NCBI RefSeq assembly: GCF_015207425.1
Contig: NZ_JADEWZ010000004.1
Location: 157,559 to 221,558 of the forward strand
From: Lusitaniella coriacea LEGE 07157
GTDB lineage: Bacteria; Cyanobacteriota; Cyanobacteriia; Cyanobacteriales; Spirulinaceae
DNA: 64,000 nt
Reading direction: 5' to 3'
In this document: piece after piece, positions 1 through 8,524 of the stretch
Layout of the letters: each line of letters starts with the position of its first letter
Position numbering within the stretch: the first letter of the stretch is position 1
The notes under the pieces: model-generated
Told to the model about the DNA's origin: nothing
Seen by the model: the letters and a program-made list of their open reading frames with translations, nothing else
Database searches by the model: none
Position numbers and translations under genes: made by a program

Positions 1-2421
1 GATCGGTTATTGAATCGGGGTCAATCTCAAGAAGCCTTAGAGAAGTATCAACAGGCGTTGGCAATTATAGGAGAAACGAGGGAACGTCGAGGAGAGGGCA
101 TCATTCTCAACAACATGGGCGATGCTTACCGCAACCTGGGACAGTACGAAGAGGCGATTGAATACTACCAACGCTCCTTAGCCATCCGCAAAGAGGTGCG
201 CGATCGCGCCGGAGAAGTAATAACCCTCAACAATATAGGCGATATTTACCGCCGTTTGGGAAAAAATTTAGAGGCAATCGAGTATCTCCAGCAAGCTTTA
301 GCCATTGCCCAAGACGCGAACGATCTCGTTGGGGAAGGTGCAGTTCTCAACAACCTCGGCAATGTTTACCGCAACTTGGGAAGATATCCAAGGGCGATTC
401 AATATCTCCAGCAAGCCTTAGCCATTGCCCAAGACGCAGACGATCTTGTTGGGAAAGGAAGAACTCTCGACAATTTAGGTGTGGTTTATCACAGCCTGGG
501 AGAATACCCAGAGGCAATCGAATACTATAATCGCGCTTTAGGCATCTTCAACAGACTCGGTAATCGGGCTGGGAAAGGGTCTACCCTTAACAATTTAGGT
601 GTGGTTTACCGCAGCTTGGAAAAGTACCCAGAGGCGATTCAATACTATCAACAAGCCTTAGCCATCCGCAAAGAAGTGCGCGATCGCGCTGGAAAAGCAG
701 CAACCCTCAACAATTTAGCCTTAGTTTATAGCATTCAAGGAGAACATTGGGAGGCGATTGAATACTATCAGCAAGCTTTAGCCATCCTCAAAGAAGTGGA
801 AGATCGCGCTGGAGAAGGGATAACCCTCGGTAATCTGGGCGGAGTTTATCACAATTTAGAGCAGTACCCAAAAGCCATTGAATACTACCAACAAGCTTTA
901 GCGATTCACGAAGAGGTGGGGAATCTCGCTGGGAAAGGAACAGTCCTCAACAATCTGGGCGGAGTTTACCGGAGTTTAGGACAATACGACGATGCCGAAC
1001 AAAATCTCTATGCTGCCGTTGAGGTTTTAAAATCCCTGCGAGACGAAAAACTTGACGACCCCCATAAAATTTCTCTCTTTGAAACCCAAGCAGGTACTTA
1101 CCAAAATTTGCAACTGACTCTGCTTGACCAAAATAAAACGAATGCCGCCCTCGAAGTTGCCGAACAGGGACGCGCCAGGGCATTTGTCGAACTCCTTGCA
1201 AAACAACTCAACCCTCAATCTAACGAACCACTCAAAATCGATCCCCCATCCATTGAAGACATCAAACAAATCGCCAAAGCACAAAATGCCACCCTCGTTC
1301 AATACGCGCTTATCTCCAACACTGCCCTCTACATCTGGGTCATTCAACCGACCGGAGAAATTCACTTCCGTAATGTTGACCTGACACAATTCGATAGTTC
1401 TCTTGCTGAAATCCCGGAAATCGAGCGCCTCAAAGTGTTTGGTCTTCCCGGTGCAACTCAACCCAACCCATTATTCGCAACCCTCATACGAGAGGAAGGC
1501 AAATCAACTTTTACAACCTCACCACAAAACCAACGAAACCTTTACCAACTACTCATCGCACCCATCGCGGATATCCTCCCCACCAATCCCGAAGATAGAG
1601 TTATTTTTATTCCCCATCGATCTTTGTTCTATGTCCCTTTCCCCGCACTCCAAGATGAAGAATTGAACTACCTGATCGAAAAACATACGATCCTTACCGC
1701 ACCTTCAATCCAGGTACTACAGCTCACTCGCGCGCATCGGCAACGCATTGGGAGTGAGGAAATAGGAACCGGGGATGGGGAAGTTTTGGTGGTTGGCAAT
1801 CCAACAATTCCAGACCTTTTGACCCAAGAACCTTACAACCTCCCACCTCTCAATTTTGCCGAAGAAGAAGCTCAATATATTGCTCAACTCCTTAAAACCA
1901 AAACTTTAATCGGTAGTGCTGCCACCGAAACCGAAGTGGTCAAACGCCTGCACTCCGCCCGAATTATTCATCTCGCCACGCACGGACTTCTAGGAACGAA
2001 AGATTTGCGCGATAAAGTTCCCGGCTTGAATATTCCCGGTTTGGTTGCCCTTGCGTCTTCTGAAGGAGACGATGGTTTACTAACCTCTGGGGAGATTGTC
2101 TCCATAACCCAAAATAATCCTCTAAACGCTGAAATCGTGGTTCTGAGCGCCTGCGGGACGGGTTTGGGCGATCTTTCGGAGGATGGAATCATTGGTTTAT
2201 CTCGTTCTCTGATTACCGCAGGGGTTCCCAGTATTATGGTCTCGCTGTGGGATGTTTCCGATACAGCAACCGAAAAGTTGATGACAACGTTTTATGCCAA
2301 CCGCTATGAGAAGAAGATGGACAAAGCGCAAGCGCTGCGACAGGCGATGTTGAGCATGAGGGTAGAATATCCCAGCCCTCAAGAGTGGGCGGCATTTACA
2401 TTGATTGGCGAAGCGGAGTAG
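1..2421 (+). CDS. TPR-CHAT domain protein (5' end outside window)
   Basis: Caspase-like CHAT peptidase domain behind an N-terminal tetratricopeptide array. The frame is open to base 1 with no stop, so the gene is 5'-truncated by the window; the first possible internal start is a TTG at 10. About nine 40-residue TPR units (period 120 bases) of the form NNLGxVYRxLGxYPEAIxYYQQALAI fill roughly residues 1-330 of the visible part. The C-terminal half is CHAT, with the catalytic pair visible as His658 in HLATHG and Cys715 in LSACGTG (numbered from the TTG). In this family the TPRs bind a partner and the CHAT domain is a cysteine protease; the substrate is unknown here. It ends 1 base before the convergent stop of the next gene. 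Confidence 0.9.
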   Translation, partial: DRLLNRGQSQEALEKYQQALAIIGETRERRGEGIILNNMGDAYRNLGQYEEAIEYYQRSLAIRKEVRDRAGEVITLNNIGDIYRRLGKNLEAIEYLQQALAIAQDANDLVGEGAVLNNLGNVYRNLGRYPRAIQYLQQALAIAQDADDLVGKGRTLDNLGVVYHSLGEYPEAIEYYNRALGIFNRLGNRAGKGSTLNNLGVVYRSLEKYPEAIQYYQQALAIRKEVRDRAGKAATLNNLALVYSIQGEHWEAIEYYQQALAILKEVEDRAGEGITLGNLGGVYHNLEQYPKAIEYYQQALAIHEEVGNLAGKGTVLNNLGGVYRSLGQYDDAEQNLYAAVEVLKSLRDEKLDDPHKISLFETQAGTYQNLQLTLLDQNKTNAALEVAEQGRARAFVELLAKQLNPQSNEPLKIDPPSIEDIKQIAKAQNATLVQYALISNTALYIWVIQPTGEIHFRNVDLTQFDSSLAEIPEIERLKVFGLPGATQPNPLFATLIREEGKSTFTTSPQNQRNLYQLLIAPIADILPTNPEDRVIFIPHRSLFYVPFPALQDEELNYLIEKHTILTAPSIQVLQLTRAHRQRIGSEEIGTGDGEVLVVGNPTIPDLLTQEPYNLPPLNFAEEEAQYIAQLLKTKTLIGSAATETEVVKRLHSARIIHLATHGLLGTKDLRDKVPGLNIPGLVALASSEGDDGLLTSGEIVSITQNNPLNAEIVVLSACGTGLGDLSEDGIIGLSRSLITAGVPSIMVSLWDVSDTATEKLMTTFYANRYEKKMDKAQALRQAMLSMRVEYPSPQEWAAFTLIGEAE

Positions 2422-2422
2422 T

Positions 2423-4900
2423 TCAAAGCTTAGGTTTAATCTCTTGCCAGATTCGCCAGGTTTTCACAACATTTCCTTGCATTAACGCAGAAATACCGTC
2501 AATGGCTTGAAATTCGAGGCGATTGGGTTCTAGTTTCAGGGCGGTTTGAATCGCGTTCTGGGCGGCTTTGGGCTGCCAACCGTAGAGATAGACAAAGGCG
2601 AGATAGGCGTGGGCAAAGGGGTTTTGGGCATCGAGTTGGGCGACGTTTTGCAGTGCCGCGATCGCGCCCTCAACATCTTCTTGTAAAATTTGGGAAAATG
2701 CCAGTCCATAGGCCCACTCTAAATTATCGGGTTCGCGCTCCAAGCGATAGGCGAGGGAGAGTTCGGCTTGCTGGGTATAGTCCTGTACGGGATCGTATTG
2801 ATTGATCCGCCCAATCTCATCAAAAACCCGTTCTAGGGCATCAATCCCTTGGGGTAAGTCTGCGGCTAAGTTGCGCATTTGCGTCACGAGATCCAATTCC
2901 GGTGCGGGAGGTACTGCAACGTTGGGATTGAGGGAAATCTGCACGGAAGGGGTGGCGATGGGATAGGTTTCCCCGGTTTCTCGATTGAGGTAGGTTACGG
3001 TTACGGCGTAATCCCCCGGTGGAAGCGTTTTTTGGGGGAACATCGCCGTGCGTTCGGTAACTTGAAAGGAATTCGAGGGCGAGTTAAATTGTAACCTTCC
3101 TTGCGCGATCGCGCGATCGTGCAACCATCGATTTTGAGGATTTCCCTTCTCCTCCCAGGTAATTAATACAATTCCTGATTGCAGCGCTTCGCCAGAACCA
3201 GACCATTCGTAGGTGACGGGAACGGGAACGCCGGGAGGCGCAGATTGAGGCGCAGTAGCGCGGTTGAGGCGCACGCGAGGTACGGATTGCGCGAGAGGCT
3301 GCACGACAACGGAGGGAACCTTGCGATGATAGAGTTGCAGCGTACTGCTGTCGGGAAATGCCCAAGTTTGGTGCAATTGGAAATCGGGACTTTGTTCGAT
3401 ACGCAATCTTAACTGTTCTTCTGCCTTTCGATCCGTTCCGCGATCGCGCGTTTTACTCAAAAACCAATCTAAAGATCGCGCGTCCCCCTCCACATAACGC
3501 TCTCGTACCCCCACTTCGCGCCCGTACACCTGAAAATCCGCCAGCGCCCCATAATAATTAAAATTATTGTGATTGATCTTCGCCGTGACGGGCAAAACCC
3601 CCACAGTTGCTTGCAATTGCGGTGCGGTTTCAATAATCTCCTCAACCACTTCTGTATGGGGAAATTCCGCCCCTCGATAGGGATAATAGGGACGACCTAA
3701 ATGTAATGTTTGTAATGCCATCGCCGTCCAGGAACCGCCCAATGGGAAGAGATTGAGAAGCATGAGAACAAGACTCAATCCCAAGGTTCCCCAGCGCAAC
3801 ATTGCCCATCGCTTTGGCAACAGCGTCAAACCATAGGCGAGTAGGATAGCGAGGACGGGTAACAGGGGTAAAACGTAGCGCGTATCTTTATTCACCAACG
3901 CCGAACAGAATAAATAGCCCCCACCCAAAAATAAAGCCAGCCAAGAGAGGGACGAACGATAGAGAATTCTACCTTTATTTTTTAGAATAAACAGGAGAAA
4001 ACTGACGATTGGGATAATAAAAAGGAACCAGGGGACAAATTCCGGTAATTTCTCCAGGTAATACGTCCAAGCTGCCCAATTATTCAAGGGCGGATCTCCC
4101 TCGCGCACCGCAGCCGCAGCAATCCCACTTTGATAGTTTCCCAGAAAATAAATCCAGTTGGTACTGTACCAAGGCAGGAAAATGCACGCTGAAACGCCCA
4201 ATGCCACAAGCGCTTGCGCGACTTGCCCCCAACGACGCTGCCACAACCGACTCAGCAACAGCCAAATACCGGGAATAACGAGAAAGAAGAATGCCGATTG
4301 CTTAGTGAGAATGGCTAAACCCAAACAGACTCCGAATCCCAGCGCCCACAACCATTGCCTTTTCCCCTTACTCCCTCGCCAACTCGTCAAACACCAAAAA
4401 CTCGCCACTACCCAAGCGGTAAGGGGATAATCGAGGAGATATTGCAAGCGAAAGAAGTAGAAACTGGGGAAAATAACACACAGAAATGCCGCAATCAGTC
4501 CCACTTGACGATTGAAGAGCAATTTTCCCAATCTATATACCGAACCCAATAAAATCGCGCTAAAAAAGAGGGTGACGAGCATTGCCGAGTCGGGATTTCT
4601 GCCGAAAAGCTGTTGAAAGGGTGCGGTGGCGATGTAGGTGAGGGGAGGATTTTTAGAGGAGAGCATCCATAACTCTCGCCACCATTCCCCGAAGAACCAT
4701 TGCGCCTGCTGCAAGGCGTGGAGGTAGTTGAGGGAACCGGTGAGATGGTGGGTTTGATCCCATTCTGGCACGGTACGATCGCGCGCCAACCACACGCGAT
4801 CGCAAATCGTCCCCAACAGCCAAATACACCCTAAAATAACGAGATCGTTTTGCCAAAACCGAACTAGAAAACGAAACTGTTTTTTGTCATTGCGCGCCAT
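2423..4900 (-). CDS. ArnT/PMT-like membrane glycosyltransferase with C-terminal TPR
   Basis: Polytopic GT39/PMT_2-type glycosyltransferase, 825 aa, which by family would transfer a sugar from a polyprenyl-phosphate donor on the outer face of the plasma membrane. An N-terminal hydrophobic helix is followed by a loop with an acidic WDQTHH motif, where the family has its catalytic Asp. Some ten further hydrophobic segments run to about residue 400. A soluble region follows, and the last 130 residues resemble TPRs (AYGLAFSQILQEDVEGAIAA). The acceptor is unknown. The gene is convergent with the CHAT gene. Confidence 0.8.
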   Translation of the reverse strand: MARNDKKQFRFLVRFWQNDLVILGCIWLLGTICDRVWLARDRTVPEWDQTHHLTGSLNYLHALQQAQWFFGEWWRELWMLSSKNPPLTYIATAPFQQLFGRNPDSAMLVTLFFSAILLGSVYRLGKLLFNRQVGLIAAFLCVIFPSFYFFRLQYLLDYPLTAWVVASFWCLTSWRGSKGKRQWLWALGFGVCLGLAILTKQSAFFFLVIPGIWLLLSRLWQRRWGQVAQALVALGVSACIFLPWYSTNWIYFLGNYQSGIAAAAVREGDPPLNNWAAWTYYLEKLPEFVPWFLFIIPIVSFLLFILKNKGRILYRSSLSWLALFLGGGYLFCSALVNKDTRYVLPLLPVLAILLAYGLTLLPKRWAMLRWGTLGLSLVLMLLNLFPLGGSWTAMALQTLHLGRPYYPYRGAEFPHTEVVEEIIETAPQLQATVGVLPVTAKINHNNFNYYGALADFQVYGREVGVRERYVEGDARSLDWFLSKTRDRGTDRKAEEQLRLRIEQSPDFQLHQTWAFPDSSTLQLYHRKVPSVVVQPLAQSVPRVRLNRATAPQSAPPGVPVPVTYEWSGSGEALQSGIVLITWEEKGNPQNRWLHDRAIAQGRLQFNSPSNSFQVTERTAMFPQKTLPPGDYAVTVTYLNRETGETYPIATPSVQISLNPNVAVPPAPELDLVTQMRNLAADLPQGIDALERVFDEIGRINQYDPVQDYTQQAELSLAYRLEREPDNLEWAYGLAFSQILQEDVEGAIAALQNVAQLDAQNPFAHAYLAFVYLYGWQPKAAQNAIQTALKLEPNRLEFQAIDGISALMQGNVVKTWRIWQEIKPKL

Positions 4901-5130
4901 TCTTTTTCCGCGTCTAATCGAGCATAGTTATTTTGACATTCTTTCGCACGCTGCCATGAGCCATCAGGTGTCAGCTTGTGAGATTGACGGGGTAAGATAG
5001 TATGGTTTTTGCTGAAAGCTGAACGCTGAATGCTTACCCAAAAATCACCTTGCACTTTTCAGATGGGCATTACATCCCTTATAATTGTTAACAATTATTA
5101 ACTTTTGCAACAAACATAAGGATTTAAAAA

Positions 5131-5310
5131 ATGCCCTACACCCAAGAAGACGGCGGTTTGCTCAACAACTTCGCCCAAGAACCCAAAATGTATAAAGCTG
5201 AACCTCCCTCAAAAAAAGAGCAGCGCAACTATATTATTTTAGGCGTAGTTGCAATGGTGTTGGTTGGCGGTTTAATCTACGTTTCGGTTGCCATTTCCGG
5301 GGTCAGCTAG
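5131..5310 (+). CDS. psb34: Photosystem II assembly protein Psb34
   Basis: 59-residue single-span protein. It begins MPYTQEDGGLLNNFAQEP, continues with a short polar stretch (YKAEPPSKKEQRNY) and ends in one hydrophobic helix (IILGVVAMVLVGGLIYVSVAIS). This matches the Ssl1498/Psb34 family, which binds CP47-containing PSII assembly intermediates in the thylakoid. The ATG has an AAGGA ribosome binding site 8 bases upstream (5118-5122). A hairpin and T-run follow the stop, suggesting a monocistronic transcript. The extended polar N-terminus resembles that of Hlips but lacks the chlorophyll-binding ExxNGR motif. Confidence 0.85.
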   Translation: MPYTQEDGGLLNNFAQEPKMYKAEPPSKKEQRNYIILGVVAMVLVGGLIYVSVAISGVS

Positions 5311-5362
5311 CGATCTGAGGGGTTCTGGCATAACCGAGTACGGCGCATTTAAAGTTAGGAAA

Positions 5363-5398
5363 TTTCGCAAAGCGAAAAGCTAGAAATAGCAAGTTTTT
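5363..5398 (+). terminator. Candidate terminator of psb34: two tandem hairpins and a T run
   Basis: TTTCGC-AAA-GCGAAA (5363-5377) is followed by GCTA-GAAA-TAGC (5379-5390), a stem closed by a GNRA tetraloop, and then AAGTTTTT. The position, 52 bases past the psb34 stop and before the cyanoP start, fits an intrinsic terminator, though the stems are short. Confidence 0.4.
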
Positions 5399-5491
5399 AC
5401 TGACACCGAACTGCTGAGTGCGATATCAAACCCACCCAACACCAAACCCAAAGCAATCGTCAATAAAATTCTCAAACCAAGCAAAAGCAGA

Positions 5492-6043
5492 ATGTGGAAA
5501 TCATTAGTTACTGTTGTGCTACTCCTGGTGAGTATCAGCTTATCAAGCTGTTCTGTTGGAGTAGGCGGATTAAAACAGTACGTAGATAGTCTCGATGGCT
5601 ACAAATTTCTATACCCCAACGGTTGGGCTGCGGTTGAAGTGCAGGATGCCTCGGAGGGAGTGGATATTGTGTTTCGCGATATTATCGAACGCAGTGAAAA
5701 CCTGAGCGTCATTATCAGCGATGTCCCCAAAGGCAAAACCCTAGAAAGCTTAGGAACGCCCTCCGAAGTGGGATACCGCTTTCTCAAACGCACTAACGCA
5801 CGCGGTGGATCGGAACGTGAAGTCGAATTTATTAAAGCGGGTTCTTACGAAACCGAAGGTCAAAAATACTATATTCTCGAATACGCTGTAGCGCCATCCG
5901 ATCGCGAAAAACAGCATAATATTGCAACCGTTGCAGTCAGTCGTGGAAAACTCTTTACCTTTAGTATCTCCACCTCAGAACAGCGATGGCAAAATGTTCG
6001 AGACTTATTTGAAGTTGCAGCTAAGTCTTTTACAGTTTATTAA
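5492..6043 (+). CDS. psbP: PsbP family lipoprotein CyanoP
   Basis: 183-residue PsbP-domain protein. The N-terminus is a lipoprotein signal with a lipobox ending at Cys20 (ISLSSC), so the mature protein should be anchored at the lumenal face of the thylakoid. The PsbP fold is recognisable by GYKFLYPNGW near residue 45, VDIVFRDIIERSENLSVII, and the C-terminal TFSISTSEQRW. CyanoP acts early in PSII assembly, around the D2 module, rather than as a stoichiometric oxygen-evolving subunit. It lies downstream of psb34, also a PSII assembly factor, but a probable terminator separates them. Confidence 0.9.
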   Translation: MWKSLVTVVLLLVSISLSSCSVGVGGLKQYVDSLDGYKFLYPNGWAAVEVQDASEGVDIVFRDIIERSENLSVIISDVPKGKTLESLGTPSEVGYRFLKRTNARGGSEREVEFIKAGSYETEGQKYYILEYAVAPSDREKQHNIATVAVSRGKLFTFSISTSEQRWQNVRDLFEVAAKSFTVY

Positions 6044-6134
6044 TGCCAGGGTTTTCCCGATTGTACGGTAGTGGTCTGTCAAGAAAAAAATAATGAAAAG
6101 CCCTACCCTAAAAAAAGGGAAGAAATCGCAAGCC

Positions 6135-7802
6135 TTATGAATCTCCCGTACCGAGTTGCAGGAATGCACTGGCGCGACTAATTCCCTTTTCTCGTCCGCT
6201 ACTGCTGAGGACGATCGCGCGTAAATTATTAAACAGGGGTCGTCCGGCAAATTCGATTGCGCGGAATAAAGGAGCCTTTTCTTCAATCAGAGGTTGTGCG
6301 AGATCCCAATCGAGGGAAAAATAACCATTATTAGTTTTGGGAAGGAGCGCGATCGCGCGCTTGAAGGCTTTACTCTCTAAAATCGCATTTTCTCCTCCCA
6401 ACGCCCGTTCCATTCCAGCAAGAGAACTGCTAAAAATTTCGTAGTTTCCCACCGTCGTGTGAACGCCTTTTACCTTCGCTTCGAGGCGAGGGGAAACCTC
6501 ACCGGGAATTGTTTTTAATTCCGTCCAAGCGGTCACTTTCTTATCTCCTAACGCAAGATTGCCCAAACTCAAATCCTGCTCTTTTGCAAGGCGATCTAAA
6601 CGTTCGATGCCTGCGGTGGCTTCTGGGGTATTATTTTGGGCAACAAACAGCCAACTGGGGGGATTTTCCGCCACGCCGGGAAGTAAGCTGAGGGCGTATT
6701 CTCCCCGCACCCAATTGAAAATATCCCCTTCAAGATCGAGTCCTAAGTTCGCATTGCCACGGGCAACTAGACGGTTGAGAATTTGCGTAAACGGACTACT
6801 AGGGGCTAACCCGGTAGAAAGTTGCTCCCAAAACTGCTGTAAATCCGCTCCAGCCGCAGTTAAGGTGTTATTGGTGGGGATGTAGTTCAGAGCTTGAACG
6901 GGAGCAGAAAGAGCGGGTAGGGTGGTTTGCTCGTCGAAAACTCCGGCGATTGCCGATTGCGCCACCAACCCTTGACGGGCGAGACTGAGAGTAACGGTGA
7001 GGGTTTGGTCGAATTCTGGGGGAAGGGGTTGTTTGGAAATCCAAGCGTTTAAACCGGGGAGATTGATCGTTGCAACGCCAATGCGCGGAGTTTGGATGGT
7101 TTGTAGCGCTTTTTGGTAGGGGGGGGAATTTTCCAGACTGCGATCGATGGCTTGGACGTTATTGATTGCGGCGCGCAAAACTTTGGGATGATTGGCGAAT
7201 AGTACGAAACGATCGCCCACAACCGCACTGGCAGAAGTGGAATTGTTGTCTGAAATCGCGCGACGATAAATTAAATTGACCCCTTTATAGGTTTCAGAGA
7301 CTAATTCTGATTCTCCCGCGATCGCCTCCTTGGCATAAAAAGCTTGTAAAAATTCTCGCGCCAATTGCCCATCCTTACTTTCCGCCACCAGCAAATATCC
7401 CGGTTGTGCGCCATTATTGGAATCGCGATCGAAATCTGGGGACGTGAGGGCAAAGGTTATCTCATCTCCCAACCAGGGTTGAACGTCCCGAACATAGTCT
7501 GCTCCTGTATTGGCGAGCAATCCCGTTTTGATTTGGGTTAATTCTGCGCGCGCGCGCGATCGCGCATTTATCGGTGCGGCAACCTGGGCAAATTGTTCCA
7601 ACCGATCCGGATTTGCCAGCAACGACACCACCACAGGCGACTGTTTCGGTACAAAAATCGCCGCCGACGGATTCGCCACAACGCCCCCGGAAAGGAGATT
7701 AAAGGGACTTTGGGCAAGCACCCAAGCCACACTCCCCCCAGCCACCGACAGCGATACGACCGCAATTCCTGCCAAAATCAAGAAAAAAGAACGAAGCTTC
7801 AT
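6135..7802 (-). CDS. DUF3352 domain protein, membrane-anchored
   Basis: 555 residues with one N-terminal hydrophobic helix (LILAGIAVVSLSVAGGSVAWVLA) and a large domain on the far side of the membrane matching the cyanobacterial DUF3352 family (SAAIFVPKQSPVVVSLLANPDRL near the start). Its function is not established. No catalytic motif is apparent. The start codon overlaps by one base the stop of a candidate small ORF upstream (TAATG), implying translational coupling. The 3' end faces cyanoP. Confidence 0.8.
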   Translation of the reverse strand: MKLRSFFLILAGIAVVSLSVAGGSVAWVLAQSPFNLLSGGVVANPSAAIFVPKQSPVVVSLLANPDRLEQFAQVAAPINARSRARAELTQIKTGLLANTGADYVRDVQPWLGDEITFALTSPDFDRDSNNGAQPGYLLVAESKDGQLAREFLQAFYAKEAIAGESELVSETYKGVNLIYRRAISDNNSTSASAVVGDRFVLFANHPKVLRAAINNVQAIDRSLENSPPYQKALQTIQTPRIGVATINLPGLNAWISKQPLPPEFDQTLTVTLSLARQGLVAQSAIAGVFDEQTTLPALSAPVQALNYIPTNNTLTAAGADLQQFWEQLSTGLAPSSPFTQILNRLVARGNANLGLDLEGDIFNWVRGEYALSLLPGVAENPPSWLFVAQNNTPEATAGIERLDRLAKEQDLSLGNLALGDKKVTAWTELKTIPGEVSPRLEAKVKGVHTTVGNYEIFSSSLAGMERALGGENAILESKAFKRAIALLPKTNNGYFSLDWDLAQPLIEEKAPLFRAIEFAGRPLFNNLRAIVLSSSGREKGISRASAFLQLGTGDS

Positions 7803-7957
7803 TACAAATTCCTAGAAAACTGCCCCAAAATGGCGACGAGGAAACAATATCCCAATCCCACGCCTACCATTATCTGCACAAGGAAGACCAAGAGTAAACT
7901 GGTATGTGCGAATCGGTCATGGAACAAAAAGACGACCAACACCCATCCAAATTTCAA
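7802..7957 (-). CDS. Candidate 51-aa membrane protein coupled to the DUF3352 gene
   Basis: A short reading frame opening with TTG at 7957, 4 bases after a perfect AGGAGG (7962-7967 on the minus strand). Its TAA shares one base with the ATG of the DUF3352 gene. The product begins MKFGWVLVVFLFHDRFAHTS, continues with one long hydrophobic span (LLLVFLVQIMVGVGLGYCF) and ends QFSRNL. I do not recognise the family. The Shine-Dalgarno sequence, the coupling and the hydrophobic content argue that it is translated; alternatively it is a leader that only delivers ribosomes to the next gene. Confidence 0.5.
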   Translation of the reverse strand: MKFGWVLVVFLFHDRFAHTSLLLVFLVQIMVGVGLGYCFLVAILGQFSRNL

Positions 7958-8071
7958 TAGACCTCCTGCATAAATTCGCTCCCCAAAACATAAAAGAATA
8001 TAGACGCTTTATCGACTTTTCTTTTTGAGTCAGTCAAGATAGAGCCAAAAATTATTTTACGAGGAAACAGA

Positions 8072-8524
8072 ATGGGTTTATTTGATTCGTTTCGTAAATC
8101 GGGCAATCTCCAGGAAAACCAGATTACTCTGGGTCCTGCTGAAGCTTTTGCGGCTGTTATGCTGATTATCGTTGCGGCAGATGGCTACCTCTCCAATGAA
8201 GAAATTAGCTTGCTCAATACCGTTCTCGGTCGCATGAAACTGTTCCGCAGCTACTCTAGGGATGTGATGCAGCGGATGTTTGATAAACTCGGCAATTTTC
8301 TCCGAAGAGAAGGCAACGAAGCCTTGTTTAATGCGGCGATGGCAACTTTGCCTCACGATCTTTATGAAACCACGTTCGCGATCGCGACCGACCTGGTTCT
8401 TGCGGATGGCGAAGTCTCTCCCGAAGAGGAAGCACTGCTCGGAAGTCTTTGCAGCGCAATGGAATTGTCGCAGGATACGGTGAATCAAATTATTCAGGTC
8501 ATGTTGATTAAAAACAAGGGCTAA
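8072..8524 (+). CDS. TerB-like (tellurite resistance B fold) protein
   Basis: 150-residue all-helical protein of the TerB/DjlA N-terminal type. Two copies of the acidic signature are visible, AADGYLSNEE (about residues 35-44) and LADGEVSPEE (about 110-119), as expected for the pseudo-symmetrical TerB fold that binds metal. A GAGG ribosome site lies just upstream of the ATG. TerB proteins belong to membrane-linked stress systems, but no other ter gene is nearby, so tellurite resistance should not be assumed. The stop codon overlaps that of the convergent kinase. Confidence 0.75.
   Translation: MGLFDSFRKSGNLQENQITLGPAEAFAAVMLIIVAADGYLSNEEISLLNTVLGRMKLFRSYSRDVMQRMFDKLGNFLRREGNEALFNAAMATLPHDLYETTFAIATDLVLADGEVSPEEEALLGSLCSAMELSQDTVNQIIQVMLIKNKG

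Noticed and set aside
10..1000. 120-base periodic sequence that could be read as a tandem DNA repeat or CRISPR-like array.
   Set aside because: The period is the 40-residue TPR unit of the encoded protein, and the copies differ at codon third positions in the way coding repeats do.
5378..5395. AGCTAGAAATAGCAAGTT, an 18-base match to part of the engineered Cas9 single-guide RNA scaffold.
   Set aside because: The GAAA linker exists only in the synthetic fusion and not in natural crRNA:tracrRNA. There is no cas gene, CRISPR array or rest of the scaffold. GCTA-GAAA-TAGC is a GNRA-tetraloop hairpin expected in a terminator, so the match is coincidental.
7593..7973. 126-codon plus-strand frame over the start of the DUF3352 gene.
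   Set aside because: It is antisense to the DUF3352 gene and the small ORF, with low-complexity Arg/His/Thr composition.
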